From positions 186,001 through 250,000 of the forward strand of contig NZ_JACHWN010000003.1 in NCBI RefSeq assembly GCF_014191375.1: a stretch of 64,000 bases of DNA, given 5' to 3'. This document shows positions 27,874 through 37,429 of the stretch, piece after piece. Source of the DNA: Mesorhizobium sp. RMAD-H1. GTDB lineage: Bacteria > Pseudomonadota > Alphaproteobacteria > Rhizobiales > Rhizobiaceae. The notes below the pieces were generated by a model that was not told the DNA's origin, made no database searches, and worked only from the letters and a program-made list of their open reading frames with translations. A program made the position numbers and the translations under genes. Each line of letters starts with the position of its first letter. The stretch's first letter is position 1.

Positions 27874-28919
27874 CGGCGGATCCTGTATTGGGTGAAAAAC
27901 AATGCGACCAACATGGAGAGCAGCGAAAGAGCGACCGTGACGTCGGCGATATAGGTGGGGATGCCCATGCTCCGGCTCATGCTGTCGGCGCCGACGAACA
28001 TGGTTGCCGTAAAGAGCGCTGCCAGTATCACCCCGAGCGGGTTGAGATTGGCAAGCATGGCAACGACAATTCCTGAATAGCCGTAGCCGGGAGAGAGGTT
28101 CGTTGTCACATAACCCTGCACGCCCATGACTTCGATGGCGCCGGCAAGACCGGCAAGACCGCCCGAGATACAGGCGACCTTGACGAGGGTGGCGCCGAGC
28201 GGCACGCCGGCGAAAGCCGCACCGGACGGATTGAGGCCTGCCGCGCGGGATTGCATTCCGAAGGCCGTGCGTGATTGCACGAGGTGAACCAGGATCGCGA
28301 GAACGACGGCAATGATGATGCCGATATGGAGACGCGCGCGCGCGAGTAGCTTTGGCAGCATTGCGGCATCGGCGACGGATTCCGACTGCGGCCACCCGAA
28401 GGCCAGCGGATCCTTCAGGACGGTATCGATGAGCAGAGAAACGAAAAGCAGCGCGACGAAATTCAACAGCAGTGTCGTAACCACTTCATCGACGGCGAAG
28501 CGAAGTCGCAGCCACAAAGGCACGAGCAGGAGTGCCATGCCGGCCATCGCACCGAAAGCCAGCAGAAGCGGGATCTGGAAAATGGATGGCAGTCCACCGA
28601 AGAAATGGGCGCTTAAACCGGCAACCGCAATTGCGCCAAGATAAAACTGGCCCTCGCCACCGATATTCCAGAGGCGGGCCCGGAACGCCACCGCCGCCGC
28701 CAGTCCCGTCAATATCAGCGGTGCCGCACGGGTCAGTGTCTCGGTCGCCGAAAGTCGTGAGCCGAAGGCGCCGGTCAGGATGCGCCAATAGGCTTCCAGC
28801 ACCGGGGCGCCGGCAATGGCGATCAGCACGCCGGCAAGACCAAGCGCGATGAGAACCGCCAGCAAGGGCGCAGCCACGATCAGCGCTGGTGACCGGTGTT
28901 CGCGGCGTTCAAAGCGCAT
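27870..28919 (-). CDS. BMP-type ABC transporter permease, first subunit
   Basis: 349-residue permease of the same class, with RARLWNIGGEGQFYLGAI near residue 80 and FGMQSRAAGLNPSGAAFAG in the cytoplasmic loop. The ATG at 28919 has GGAGG upstream and overlaps the ATPase gene by 11 bases; a GTG at 28943 would add eight residues and is less likely. About nine hydrophobic helices are visible. Confidence 0.93.
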   Translation of the reverse strand: MRFERREHRSPALIVAAPLLAVLIALGLAGVLIAIAGAPVLEAYWRILTGAFGSRLSATETLTRAAPLILTGLAAAVAFRARLWNIGGEGQFYLGAIAVAGLSAHFFGGLPSIFQIPLLLAFGAMAGMALLLVPLWLRLRFAVDEVVTTLLLNFVALLFVSLLIDTVLKDPLAFGWPQSESVADAAMLPKLLARARLHIGIIIAVVLAILVHLVQSRTAFGMQSRAAGLNPSGAAFAGVPLGATLVKVACISGGLAGLAGAIEVMGVQGYVTTNLSPGYGYSGIVVAMLANLNPLGVILAALFTATMFVGADSMSRSMGIPTYIADVTVALSLLSMLVALFFTQYRIRR

Positions 28920-30429
28920 TGCCGGCCTCCACCTTCCAGTCACCCGCCATCATCAGGCCGAGCGCGCGGGCATCCGCTTCATCCGCGGTGAGAGATGGCG
29001 ACAGCCGCCCGCCGACAATCGCTTGGATGCGATCGGCAAGAGCCATGACCTCATCGAGATCCTCCGAGATCAGCAGAATGGCCGTTCCCTGATTCCTGGC
29101 CTGCAGGATACGCTCATGGACGGCGGCAACTGCTCCCTCGTCAAGACCACGTGCCGGCTGCGCGGCGACAAGTATGCGGGGCCGATTGATCAGGTTGCGG
29201 CCGAGGATGAGCTTCTGCATGTTGCCGCCTGATAAGAGCCGGATACGGCTGGTGGCGGTTCCGCCCCGCACATCGAATGCCTCGATGACTGAGCGGGCGA
29301 ATTCCTGGCCAGCTTTACGGTCGACGATCCCGTGTCTTGAAAAGGCGGGCAACCGCTCGAGTATCGCATTCTCCCAAATGGCCATTTCGCCGATCGCGCC
29401 CTCGTGGTTGCGGTCTTCAGGAATCCGGCCGATCCCAGCCGCGACTGCCTCTGCCACAGTGAGGTCGTCGACCGTTTTGCCGAAAAGCAACATTTCTCCA
29501 TCGCTGCGGCGCTCCATCCCCGACAGGAGGCCGGAGAGCACGGTCTGGCCGTTGCCTGAAACGCCGATAATGCCGAGCACCTCGCCGGCTCGCAGGTGGA
29601 AATTCACAGATTTCAGCCGGTCGACACCGCCCGCGCGAACCGTCACGTCAATCGCTTCGAACACGATGTCGCCCGGTACCGATGGCGTACGAACCGGCCG
29701 CTTCACGCGATGGCCGACCATAAGTTCCGCGAATTCGGCCTTGCTGGTTTCCGTGGCTTTGCGTTCCGCCACTTTTCTGCCACCGCGCAGGACGACGATC
29801 CGGTCAGCTGTCGCCATGACCTCATCCAGCTTGTGCGAGATGAAGATGAGTGAAAGTCCGCCCCGCGCCATTTCCTTCAATGTGGCGAAGAGGCGCGCCG
29901 CCTCGATATTGGTCAGTACGGCGGTCGGCTCGTCGAGGACGAGTATGCGGGCATCGTTATAAAGGGCCTTCAATATCTCGGCACGCTGCCGCTCACCGAC
30001 GGCAAGATCGCCGACGCGCGCATCCGCATCGACCTTGAGGCCGAAGCGCTCCGAAATGGCGCTGAGCTTGTTGCGTGCGGCGGCTATGCCTGATTTCAGC
30101 GACCATAGCGGCTCGGTACCGGTCATCACGTTTTCGAGCACGGTGAGATTGGGTGCCAGAGAAAAATGCTGGTGCACCATGCCGATGCCGGCACGGATCG
30201 CCTCGCGCGGCTTGCCCGGCGGCAATTCCCGTCCGTCAACCAGAACCTTTCCCGTATCGGGCAGGTAGTGGCCGAACAGAATGTTCATCAGCGTCGTCTT
30301 GCCGGCACCGTTTTCGCCAAGGAGGGCTACGATTTCTCCCTTTTCCAGCGACATCGATATATTATCGTTGGCGTGATTGGTGCCGAAAGTCTTGCTGACG
30401 CCGGATATTTCGAGAACTGGAACTGTCAT
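28909..30429 (-). CDS. BMP-type ABC transporter ATPase with two nucleotide-binding domains
   Basis: 506-residue double ATPase. The first half has Walker A GENGAGKTT, the family signature VGERQRAEILKAL and Walker B ILVLDEPTAVLT. The second half has a modified Walker A (GVSGNGQTVLS, without lysine), LLSGGNMQKLILGR and a modified Walker B with ARGLDEG, as is usual for nucleoside (BMP/YufO) and ribose-type importers, so the second site is probably catalytically poor. The ATG at 30429 overlaps the amidase stop by four bases (ATGA). Confidence 0.94.
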   Translation of the reverse strand: MTVPVLEISGVSKTFGTNHANDNISMSLEKGEIVALLGENGAGKTTLMNILFGHYLPDTGKVLVDGRELPPGKPREAIRAGIGMVHQHFSLAPNLTVLENVMTGTEPLWSLKSGIAAARNKLSAISERFGLKVDADARVGDLAVGERQRAEILKALYNDARILVLDEPTAVLTNIEAARLFATLKEMARGGLSLIFISHKLDEVMATADRIVVLRGGRKVAERKATETSKAEFAELMVGHRVKRPVRTPSVPGDIVFEAIDVTVRAGGVDRLKSVNFHLRAGEVLGIIGVSGNGQTVLSGLLSGMERRSDGEMLLFGKTVDDLTVAEAVAAGIGRIPEDRNHEGAIGEMAIWENAILERLPAFSRHGIVDRKAGQEFARSVIEAFDVRGGTATSRIRLLSGGNMQKLILGRNLINRPRILVAAQPARGLDEGAVAAVHERILQARNQGTAILLISEDLDEVMALADRIQAIVGGRLSPSLTADEADARALGLMMAGDWKVEAGNAL

Positions 30430-31835
30430 TCGGCAAGCCCTGAAACGGGGTGACGGTGTCGCCACCGTTCTTCAAATTCGAGACGTGCGGCGAGTTGCAA
30501 CAGAAGCCGATCGTGCCCCATGGGAGCCATGATCTGCACCGGCAAAGGCAGGCCATCGGCATCCGAGCCGAAGGGGAGAGCCAAGGCTGGGAAACCGGAG
30601 ATATTGGCAAGCGAAGCGAGTGGCGCGAAGGCAGCCATACGCTGAAAATGCAGATCGATATCCGAATGATCGGTCGGAAGCGAACCGGTCGGCAGCGGCG
30701 CCGACGAGAGGATAGGTGTCAGAAGACAGTCGATGTCATCGAAAATGCGCCAGAGATCCCGGCTTACGAGAACCATGGCGTTGAGGCTGGCCCAGATATC
30801 CACGGCTGACATGCGTTCGCCGCGTTCCACTGCGGCCTGGGTTACGTGCTCCAGGAGATCGAGGTCGATTTTGGATCTGGCGGTGGCTTCTGCGAGGTTG
30901 ACGCAGATGATGTCGCCGAAAATCCGTGCGCTGTCTACCACCAGGCTGTCGAGCATTTGCCACCCGATCGGCACGATATGATGACCGTCGGCTTCCAGCA
31001 TGCGGCCAGCCTCCTCGACGACGGAGAGCCTCGCAGCGGCTGTCGGATGCTTCGGCCCCGTATCCAGGAGTACGCCAATGCGCAGTTTGCGTTCCGGCGG
31101 AAGGGTCTGGGCCGCTGGTGGAAATGGTCCCCGGGTTTCGCCGGACAGCGCTTCAAACGCCGCTGCCGCGTCACGTACCGAGCGGCAGACGGCTAATTCG
31201 CTGGCAATGCCGCCGAGGTGATTGCCGAAATCCGGTCCAGCCGGCATGGTCCCGCGGCCCGGCTTTAATCCGACCAGTCCGCAGCAGGCGGCAGGTACCC
31301 GGATCGACCCCCCGGCATCCGTGGCATGCGCGATGGCGACAATCCCGGCCGCCACCGCAGCCGCCGCGCCACCGGACGAGCCGCCGGCGGTCAGAGTTTG
31401 ATCCAGCGGATTGCGGCAGACCTGCCCCGCTTTCGGCTCGCTCGCCAGCGAAAGACCGAATTCAGGTACGGTCGTCAGACCGAAGACGCATAAGCCGGTT
31501 TCGCGGACGCGTGCCGCCAGGTCTGAATCGGCCTGGGCTTCAAGCCGAGGGACGGCATGCGAGCCGGCGGTGGCGGGGAAGCCTGGAAACGGTGCGCCGA
31601 GGTTTTTCGCAAGCGTGGGCACTCCGATGAACGGCAACGTCGCCCGAAGCCGGTCATCCCAACCGATCGCGTCGATGGCCCGTGCTGCCTGCATTCCCTT
31701 TTCCGCATCGAGATAAGCAATCGCCCCGAGGGATGAAAATCTGCTGCAGGATTCCAGCGATGCTTGCATGGCCTGAAGGCTGCTCAGCCGACCGGTTCGG
31801 ATCGCCTGAGCCAGCGTTGTCGCATCACTTTGCAT
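30426..31835 (-). CDS. Amidase signature family hydrolase
   Basis: 469-residue amidase signature enzyme that hydrolyses a carboxamide or carbamoyl bond in the cytoplasm. The Ser-cisSer-Lys triad is visible: Lys in [11 protein letters not shown], the glycine/serine-rich [14 protein letters not shown], and the nucleophile region [13 protein letters not shown]. It lies between the binding-protein gene (eight bases upstream) and the ATPase gene, inside the importer operon. With the deaminase-like enzyme at the operon end, it suggests that the imported compound is broken down by ring or amide hydrolysis. The specific substrate cannot be read from the sequence. Confidence 0.93.
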   Translation of the reverse strand: MQSDATTLAQAIRTGRLSSLQAMQASLESCSRFSSLGAIAYLDAEKGMQAARAIDAIGWDDRLRATLPFIGVPTLAKNLGAPFPGFPATAGSHAVPRLEAQADSDLAARVRETGLCVFGLTTVPEFGLSLASEPKAGQVCRNPLDQTLTAGGSSGGAAAAVAAGIVAIAHATDAGGSIRVPAACCGLVGLKPGRGTMPAGPDFGNHLGGIASELAVCRSVRDAAAAFEALSGETRGPFPPAAQTLPPERKLRIGVLLDTGPKHPTAAARLSVVEEAGRMLEADGHHIVPIGWQMLDSLVVDSARIFGDIICVNLAEATARSKIDLDLLEHVTQAAVERGERMSAVDIWASLNAMVLVSRDLWRIFDDIDCLLTPILSSAPLPTGSLPTDHSDIDLHFQRMAAFAPLASLANISGFPALALPFGSDADGLPLPVQIMAPMGHDRLLLQLAARLEFEERWRHRHPVSGLAE

Positions 31836-31843
31836 GAAAGCGA

Positions 31844-32833
31844 TTACTTCGGCTCGTCCATGATCTTCGGCACCTCGAACGAACCTGCCTTGATCTCGGC
31901 GCGCTTCGCCTCCATCGCGGCTTCTGCTTCCGCCGGAGCCACGCCCTTCACATAAACGATGTCGCTGCCGCCCTCCTTCATCAGCCCATAGACGGTGTAG
32001 TCACGGCCGGTGGGTTTGCCCGCAGCGACATCCGCCAGCGCAGCATTCAAAATGGGGCGGAAATTCCATAAAGCGTTGGCGAAGACGGTGTCGGGATAGC
32101 GCGGCGTATAATCGATCAGCGATCCCACGGATTTGATGCCACGCTCCTTGGCCGCGTCCGCCGTGCCGATGCGCTCGCCGAAGAGAATGTCGGCGCCGGC
32201 GTCGATCTGGGCAAGACCGGCCTCGCGTGCCTTCGGTGGATCGAAGAAGGTGCCGATAAAGGTCACGAGGTGCTTTGCGTCGGGGTTTACCGACTTTACG
32301 CCCGCTGCAAAGGCATTGATCAGCATGTTGACTTCCGGAATGGGCATCGCCCCGACCGAGCCGACGATGTTGGATTTCGTCATCTTCCCGGCGAGCATGC
32401 CCGCCAGATAGGCGCCGTCGAAATTCCATGTGCCGAACACGCCGAAATTGTCGCCGGCTTCCTTGCCGCTGGACCCCATCACGAAGGCCGTATCGGGATA
32501 ATCGGCCGCCACTTGTCGGGCCTGCTTCTCGACAGGGAAAGTCTCACCGATGACAAGCTTGGCACCCTGCTCGGCATATTCGCTCATGGCACGCGGGTAG
32601 TCTGTTCCGGAAACGCCCTCGGAGAAGACATATTCGATCACTCCTTCGGCCGCTGCTTCCTGCAGCGCCTTATGGAGCACCGAATTCCAGGCATTTTCAA
32701 CCGGAGAGCCGTGAATCCCCGCCACTTTGATGGGTGCCGCCGCCCGTGCAAAGGGCGCCAAAGTGCTGCTCGCGGCCAGTGCGAGGCCCGACCCGAGGAT
32801 CGCGCGCCGGGAGATCATCAAGCGATTTGTCAT
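31844..32833 (-). CDS. BMP-family ABC transporter substrate-binding protein
   Basis: 329-residue basic-membrane-protein family binding protein, usually specific for nucleosides or purines. The N-terminus MTNRLMISRRAILGSGLALA resembles a twin-arginine signal, with cleavage after FARAAAP. Family features include SEYAEQGAKLVIGETF and FGERIGTADAAKERGIKSVG. It is the first gene of the minus-strand operon binding protein / amidase / ATPase / permease / permease / amidohydrolase, driven by the promoter at 32862-32890. Confidence 0.93.
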   Translation of the reverse strand: MTNRLMISRRAILGSGLALAASSTLAPFARAAAPIKVAGIHGSPVENAWNSVLHKALQEAAAEGVIEYVFSEGVSGTDYPRAMSEYAEQGAKLVIGETFPVEKQARQVAADYPDTAFVMGSSGKEAGDNFGVFGTWNFDGAYLAGMLAGKMTKSNIVGSVGAMPIPEVNMLINAFAAGVKSVNPDAKHLVTFIGTFFDPPKAREAGLAQIDAGADILFGERIGTADAAKERGIKSVGSLIDYTPRYPDTVFANALWNFRPILNAALADVAAGKPTGRDYTVYGLMKEGGSDIVYVKGVAPAEAEAAMEAKRAEIKAGSFEVPKIMDEPK

Positions 32834-32861
32834 TTGGAAGTTCCCCTATTTGTTTTGCTGA

Positions 32862-32890
32862 TTGATATGGGGCGCCCAAAAAAGTGTCAA
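32862..32890 (-). promoter_or_regulatory. Predicted sigma-70 promoter of the BMP importer operon
   Basis: On the minus strand TTGACA (32890-32885), a perfect -35, is followed after exactly 17 bases by TATCAA (32867-32862). The start codon lies about 29 bases further on. Confidence 0.75.
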
Positions 32891-33198
32891 GCAGCTCTTC
32901 AGATCAAAAAGAGAGCAATCATGAGGCATCAGAATGATCCGGCATTTTTCTGACAGGCCACCACGCGGAAAGGCGGATTTCCGCCCCGGCAATACGGGTT
33001 CATGCCATGATTGGCCGGCGAAGGCCTGCAGGATCGAGGGGGGCTGCTGGTGTTCCTTCCGCCGCAGGTCCAGCGACGGCCCTTGCCGGAGCAACCCGGC
33101 CGCTTCACGTCCCGGAGTTCACGCGTTGGCCGGATATAGCTCCGCTGCCGTGGGACGGCCAAAGGCTGGGGTTGAAGGAAAGCAGTTCCAGTCTTTGG
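32891..33198. other. Intergenic region between the TRAP operon end and the BMP promoter
   Basis: No gene is supported. The open frames here have biased, arginine-rich or low-complexity translations. A small inverted repeat GGCGG (32972-32976) / CCGCC (32981-32985), followed on the minus strand by TTTCC, could be a weak terminator for the TRAP operon read-out. Confidence 0.4.
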
Positions 33199-34497
33199 TC
33201 ACATTCCGAGATAACGGGGCAGCGCCAGCGTCAGCGCCGGCACGTAGGCCACGATCAGGAGGATGATGAAAAGCAATATGTAGAAGGGCAGAAGCGCCCG
33301 GATCGCTCGATCAACCTTCACCTTGGCGACACTGGCGCCGACGAAAAGACCTGTGCCGACCGGCGGTGTGATGGTCCCGATTGCGAGATTGAAGACCATC
33401 ATCACCCCGAAATGGACAGGATCCATGCCGACACTGGTCGCAATCGGCAGCAGGATCGGCGTGAAAATGAGGATTGCCGGACCGATATCCATGAAACAGC
33501 CGACGATAAGCAGCACCAGGTTGATGACGAGCAGCACGATATAGGGATCGTCTGACACCCCGAGGATCAGTGAGGTTACCGCGGCAGGGATGCCCGTGAA
33601 CGCCATGGCGAAGGACAATGCCGCTGAGGCCGAGAGCAGGAGCATGATGGTTCCGGTCATCACCGACGTCTCGACCAGGAATGCCGGGAAGGCGCGCAGC
33701 GGCATGGTTCGGTGGACCACGAAGGCGAGCAGCATGGTGTAGATGACGGCAATTGCCGATGCTTCCACAGCCGTGAAGATGCCCATGACGATGCCGCCGA
33801 TGATGATGACGATCAGCATGAGGCTCGGAATCGCCTCAAGCGTTATCCGCAATGCCTCACTGCCGGTGACCGAGCCGGAAACCGGATAGCCGCGCCGCTT
33901 TGCGATGATCCAGACCATGGCCATCAGCGCCAGGCCCCAAAGCGTGCCGACGACCGCTCCGCCGAGGAAAAGCGCGCCGACCGACGTGCCGCCGGATACG
34001 AGCGCATAAATGATGAAGGCGGTGGTCGGCGGAATGAGCATGCCCGTCGGAGCGGAGGCGATATTCGCGGCGGCGGCAAACTCCCGATCATAGCCTTCCT
34101 TTGCCTGCAGCGGCACCATCACGCCTCCGATCGAGGTCGAGGCGGCGATGGCCGAGCCGGAGATGCAGCCGAACAGCATGTTGCCCGCGATGTTTGTCTG
34201 GGTCAAAGAGCCCGGAATGCGGCCGGCGATCAGCTTGGCGAAATTGACAAGCCGCACAGCTATGCCGCCGCTGTTCATCATCACGCCGGAGAGAATGAAG
34301 AAGGGGACGGCGAGCAGGGAGAAACTGTCGAGGCTGGCCAGCATCTTCTGCGCCGCGGTGAACAGCGCCATGTCAAGCGGCGCCATCAGCAGCACCGCCG
34401 AGAGCGAGGCTGCAACCATGCAGATGCCGAGTGGTATGCCCAGTGCGGCAAGCGCAAGAAAGACGCCGATCAGAAGAAAGCTTGATTGGGCGACCAT
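33199..34497 (-). CDS. TRAP transporter large permease (DctM family)
   Basis: 432-residue large membrane subunit with about 12 helices. Motifs CFMDIGPAILIFTPILLP, GMDPVHFGV and TPPVGTGLFVG match the partial DctM at 2-505. The ATG at 34497 is two bases after the DctQ stop; a TTG at 34503 is a less likely start. With DctQ and DctP it forms a complete TRAP system, and the GH105 gene upstream points to unsaturated uronides as cargo (inferred). Confidence 0.95.
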   Translation of the reverse strand: MVAQSSFLLIGVFLALAALGIPLGICMVAASLSAVLLMAPLDMALFTAAQKMLASLDSFSLLAVPFFILSGVMMNSGGIAVRLVNFAKLIAGRIPGSLTQTNIAGNMLFGCISGSAIAASTSIGGVMVPLQAKEGYDREFAAAANIASAPTGMLIPPTTAFIIYALVSGGTSVGALFLGGAVVGTLWGLALMAMVWIIAKRRGYPVSGSVTGSEALRITLEAIPSLMLIVIIIGGIVMGIFTAVEASAIAVIYTMLLAFVVHRTMPLRAFPAFLVETSVMTGTIMLLLSASAALSFAMAFTGIPAAVTSLILGVSDDPYIVLLVINLVLLIVGCFMDIGPAILIFTPILLPIATSVGMDPVHFGVMMVFNLAIGTITPPVGTGLFVGASVAKVKVDRAIRALLPFYILLFIILLIVAYVPALTLALPRYLGM

Positions 34498-34499
34498 GA

Positions 34500-35012
34500 T
34501 CAATCCCCGGCCATCACGGCTTTTTCGACGGACGTGGCTTCATGGCTTCTTCCGCGGAAGAGGTCGGCAATATTCACAAGACTGTAGAGGCAGATCAGTA
34601 CGCCGCTGAGGGGGAGGGCGGCATAGACAAGCCCCATTGGAAGCCTGAGCACCGCCGAATACTGATGTGACGCGATCACCACCGCCCGCGAGCCGCCGAC
34701 GATCAGGACCGCAGCGGCAAAGACGCAAAAGGAGACCGGCACCAGGAACTCAAGCAGCCAGCGTCCGCGTCCGATTGTCATATCCTTGAAGAGATCGACG
34801 GCCATATGCGTGCCCTTGCCGGTGGCGAAGGCTGCCCCGAACAGGGATAACCATATGACGCCGAAACGCAGGAGTTCCTCGGAAAACGTGGAGGGATCGT
34901 TCAGTGCATAGCGGCTGAAGACCTGCCAGCAGACGATGACGATCATCGCGGAAAGCAGAGCACAACATACCGCGCTCGTCACCCAATCGAGAATTGCCCG
35001 AAAACGGTGCAT
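34500..35012 (-). CDS. TRAP transporter small permease (DctQ family)
   Basis: 170 residues, four hydrophobic helices. The family feature ALNDPSTFSEELLRFGVIWLS is near residue 36, and the second pair of helices lies at about 88-110 and 126-148. It starts five bases after the DctP stop in the operon GH105-DctP-DctQ-DctM. Confidence 0.94.
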   Translation of the reverse strand: MHRFRAILDWVTSAVCCALLSAMIVIVCWQVFSRYALNDPSTFSEELLRFGVIWLSLFGAAFATGKGTHMAVDLFKDMTIGRGRWLLEFLVPVSFCVFAAAVLIVGGSRAVVIASHQYSAVLRLPMGLVYAALPLSGVLICLYSLVNIADLFRGRSHEATSVEKAVMAGD

Positions 35013-35017
35013 TGCAT

Positions 35018-35998
35018 TTACTTCCCGCCCGCAGCGCGGATCTTTTCATAGACCGCGTATTTTTCCTCGCTGGACTTCAGGTCGTCATACATCGGCTGCA
35101 CCGCCCTTTGGAATTCCGACACATCGGGCTCGATGAACTTGACGCCGAATTTTTCGGCGCTTTCCTTACGCGCGGCCTCGACGGAGGCATTCCAGGCCGA
35201 TTTCTGGAACTCCGTGGATTCCCTGGCGGCCTCCATGACCGCTTTCTGCTGTTCCGGTGTCAGTTTCGCCATCGTGGCGGTGCTGATCAGCATGATATCG
35301 GGAATGCGTGTGTGGACGTCGTAGGTATAGAACTTGGCCACTTCCGCATGGCGAGCGACCGTCAGTGCAAACTCGTTGTTTTCCGCACCGTCCAGAACAC
35401 CCTGCTGCAGCGAGGTATAGACTTCGTCCTGGCTCATCGCGATTGGCGCGGCGCCGAGGAGCTGGACCATCTGGATCGATGTGGGGCTTTGCAGGACACG
35501 GATTTTCAGGCCCTTCAGGTCGGCAACCCTCTCGATCGGCTTTTTCGACGTATAGAAGCTTCGAGCGCCGCTATCATAATAGGTGATCGCGACCATGCCC
35601 CTGTCTTTGGTGGATTCGTAGATCGGCCTCACGATGTCTTCGTTGTCCATCACCTTGTAGAAATGCTCCTGACTGTTGAACAGGTAGGGCATGGAAAAGA
35701 TGCCGTAGACGGGCGAGAAGCTCTCCAGCAGGCCGCCGCTTACCTTGGTCATGTCGAGCAGACCGCCCTGGACCATCTCGACGAGTTCGCGCTCGCCGCC
35801 GAGCTGACTGTCGGGAAAGTAGGCGACCTTGACTTCGCCATTGGTCTTCTGTTCGAGAAGCGTGCCGAATTTCGCCATCGCCTCCTTGGTGGGCGTGGCA
35901 TTGCTTGCATAGGCAAAGCGCAGCGTCGTCTCCGCATGGGCAAACGATACGCTGGCCAGCAGGCCAAAGGTCGCAAGGATGGCTGTGACCGGCTTCAT
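35018..35998 (-). CDS. TRAP transporter solute-binding protein (DctP family)
   Basis: 326-residue periplasmic binding protein. The signal peptide spans about residues 1-22, cleaved after FAHA. The DctP signature arginine that binds the substrate carboxylate is expected in LKGLKIRVLQSPTSIQM (about residues 145-160), which is present, as is the Asn of GVLDGAENNEFA. The ligand is therefore an organic acid, probably a uronide. It follows the GH105 gene by 54 bases. Confidence 0.94.
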   Translation of the reverse strand: MKPVTAILATFGLLASVSFAHAETTLRFAYASNATPTKEAMAKFGTLLEQKTNGEVKVAYFPDSQLGGERELVEMVQGGLLDMTKVSGGLLESFSPVYGIFSMPYLFNSQEHFYKVMDNEDIVRPIYESTKDRGMVAITYYDSGARSFYTSKKPIERVADLKGLKIRVLQSPTSIQMVQLLGAAPIAMSQDEVYTSLQQGVLDGAENNEFALTVARHAEVAKFYTYDVHTRIPDIMLISTATMAKLTPEQQKAVMEAARESTEFQKSAWNASVEAARKESAEKFGVKFIEPDVSEFQRAVQPMYDDLKSSEEKYAVYEKIRAAGGK

Positions 35999-36052
35999 GG
36001 GTTTCTCCTCCCCAGTTCGAATGATGGATGGCGCCGCCTCCCGCGGCCGCCG

Positions 36053-37177
36053 TCAGATATAGGACCGCAGGTATTCGGAAAGGCACAGGATCGCCATCGC
36101 CTGTCCGTAGGGCATCGAGGTCAGCTTGATATTGCGGTAGAAGTCGAGGTCGGGGCCCATCGCGGTGCCGAAAGAGACCTGCTGGAGCTCCCCATTCGTG
36201 CCGATATTGTCGATGACGCCCTTCACGGCGCGCTCGGCGACCGGCAGATAGTCGGCGCTGATATAGCGTTTGCGCACGGCCTTCAGCAGGCCATAGGCAA
36301 AGCCGGCGGTCGCCGAAGCTTCCAGATAGCTTTCCCTGTCATCGACGAGCGTGTGCCAGAGCCCGGAAGGGTCCTGATACTTCGCAAGCGCCGCCGCCTG
36401 CCGGTCGAGCGTCGAGACGAGATGACGGCGCAGGGCATCGCCCTCAGGAAGGCCGACGAGTTCGATGAATTCCGGAATGGCGATGGTGATCCAGGAATTT
36501 CCGCGCGCCCATAGCGCCCTTGCGAAATTATGGCCGCCGTCGAACGTCCAGCCGTGAAACCATAGCCCGGTTTGCCGGTCGGCCAGATATTGGGTGTGGA
36601 TCAGAAACTGGTACTTGGCCTCCTCCACATAGTCCGCGCGGTTGAGGATCAGGCCGATCTTGGCAAGCGGCATGACGCTCATCATCAGCGTGTCGTCCCA
36701 CATCTGCTGATCGTTGACGCTGTTATAGACGATGTGTTGCAGGCCTCCCTCGCGGGTGCGCGGCATTTCGTACATCACCCATTCCGCCCAGGCCTCGAGA
36801 TACGGGATCCAGGCCGGATTCGGCGTATGCTCGTAGAGGCAGGCAAGCGTCAGGAAGGGGCAGACGGTATTGATGTTCTTGGTGGGCGTCCCTTCCGCGA
36901 GACGGGCGGAAAACCAGTCGGTGATGATGGCCATCGCCTTCGTGTCGCCGGTCAGCTGCCAATATCTGTAAAGGCCGTAAAGGCCGATGCCGTGGGTCCA
37001 TTCCCAGCCGGCCCATCCTTTGGTGTCAATCACCCGGCCATCCTCGAGCCGGAGCAGGAATTCTCCGGTCCGGTCCTCGATATTGACCAGATTGTCCGTC
37101 AGTCGCCCGATCAGCCCGACAATCTCGTCCCGCGTTGCGAAGCGCTCCTTTTGCCGGAGCAAGGGATGCATGTTCAC
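36053..37177 (-). CDS. GH105 unsaturated rhamnogalacturonyl/glucuronyl hydrolase
   Basis: 374-residue (alpha/alpha)6-barrel hydrolase of family GH105/GH88 (YteR/YesR-like), which removes the unsaturated uronic acid from lyase products by hydrating the double bond. The catalytic Asp motif WDDTLMMSV, WEWTHGIGLYG near residue 58 and FHGWTFDGGHNFARALWARGNSW-type substrate-site segments are visible. There is no signal peptide, so it acts in the cytoplasm. The GTG at 37177 is chosen as start because GGAGG lies seven bases upstream; an ATG two codons later is possible. It leads the TRAP operon and is divergent from the IclR gene. Confidence 0.93.
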   Translation of the reverse strand: MNMHPLLRQKERFATRDEIVGLIGRLTDNLVNIEDRTGEFLLRLEDGRVIDTKGWAGWEWTHGIGLYGLYRYWQLTGDTKAMAIITDWFSARLAEGTPTKNINTVCPFLTLACLYEHTPNPAWIPYLEAWAEWVMYEMPRTREGGLQHIVYNSVNDQQMWDDTLMMSVMPLAKIGLILNRADYVEEAKYQFLIHTQYLADRQTGLWFHGWTFDGGHNFARALWARGNSWITIAIPEFIELVGLPEGDALRRHLVSTLDRQAAALAKYQDPSGLWHTLVDDRESYLEASATAGFAYGLLKAVRKRYISADYLPVAERAVKGVIDNIGTNGELQQVSFGTAMGPDLDFYRNIKLTSMPYGQAMAILCLSEYLRSYI

Positions 37178-37237
37178 GTCTGGTCCTCCTGCGCCTCAAG
37201 CGGCGCCCCCCAAATCCCTCGGCGCTCTACACGCCGA

Positions 37238-37270
37238 ACAAAATCGAAACGCGATTTCATTTTTTTAAAA
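37238..37270. promoter_or_regulatory. Candidate IclR/KdgR-type operator between GH105 and the IclR gene
   Basis: GAAACGCGATTTC (37246-37258) is an inverted repeat with arms GAAA and TTTC, flanked by A and T runs, about 70 bases upstream of the GH105 start. It resembles the AT-rich GAAA...TTTC pattern of KdgR-type sites. A related stretch, GATTTCGATTTTTATGG, lies at about 37406-37422, right before the IclR gene. The match is loose. Confidence 0.4.
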
Positions 37271-37429
37271 GAAAGCATAGAAGTTTGCAGCGCGCAAGAC
37301 GCTGACCATCTAAACGTGCTGGAATAAAAATAGGCGAGATCAACCAGCTATTTAGCTCATGGCTCCCGAGCTCCTTGACAGACATCCTCGCATATTTCAA
37401 AATTAGATTTCGATTTTTATGGAACAAAC

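Noticed and set aside
33007-33555. Plus-strand open frame in and beyond the gap after the TRAP operon
   Set aside because: It overlaps dctM antisense for most of its length; the remainder has no recognisable protein and no ribosome site.
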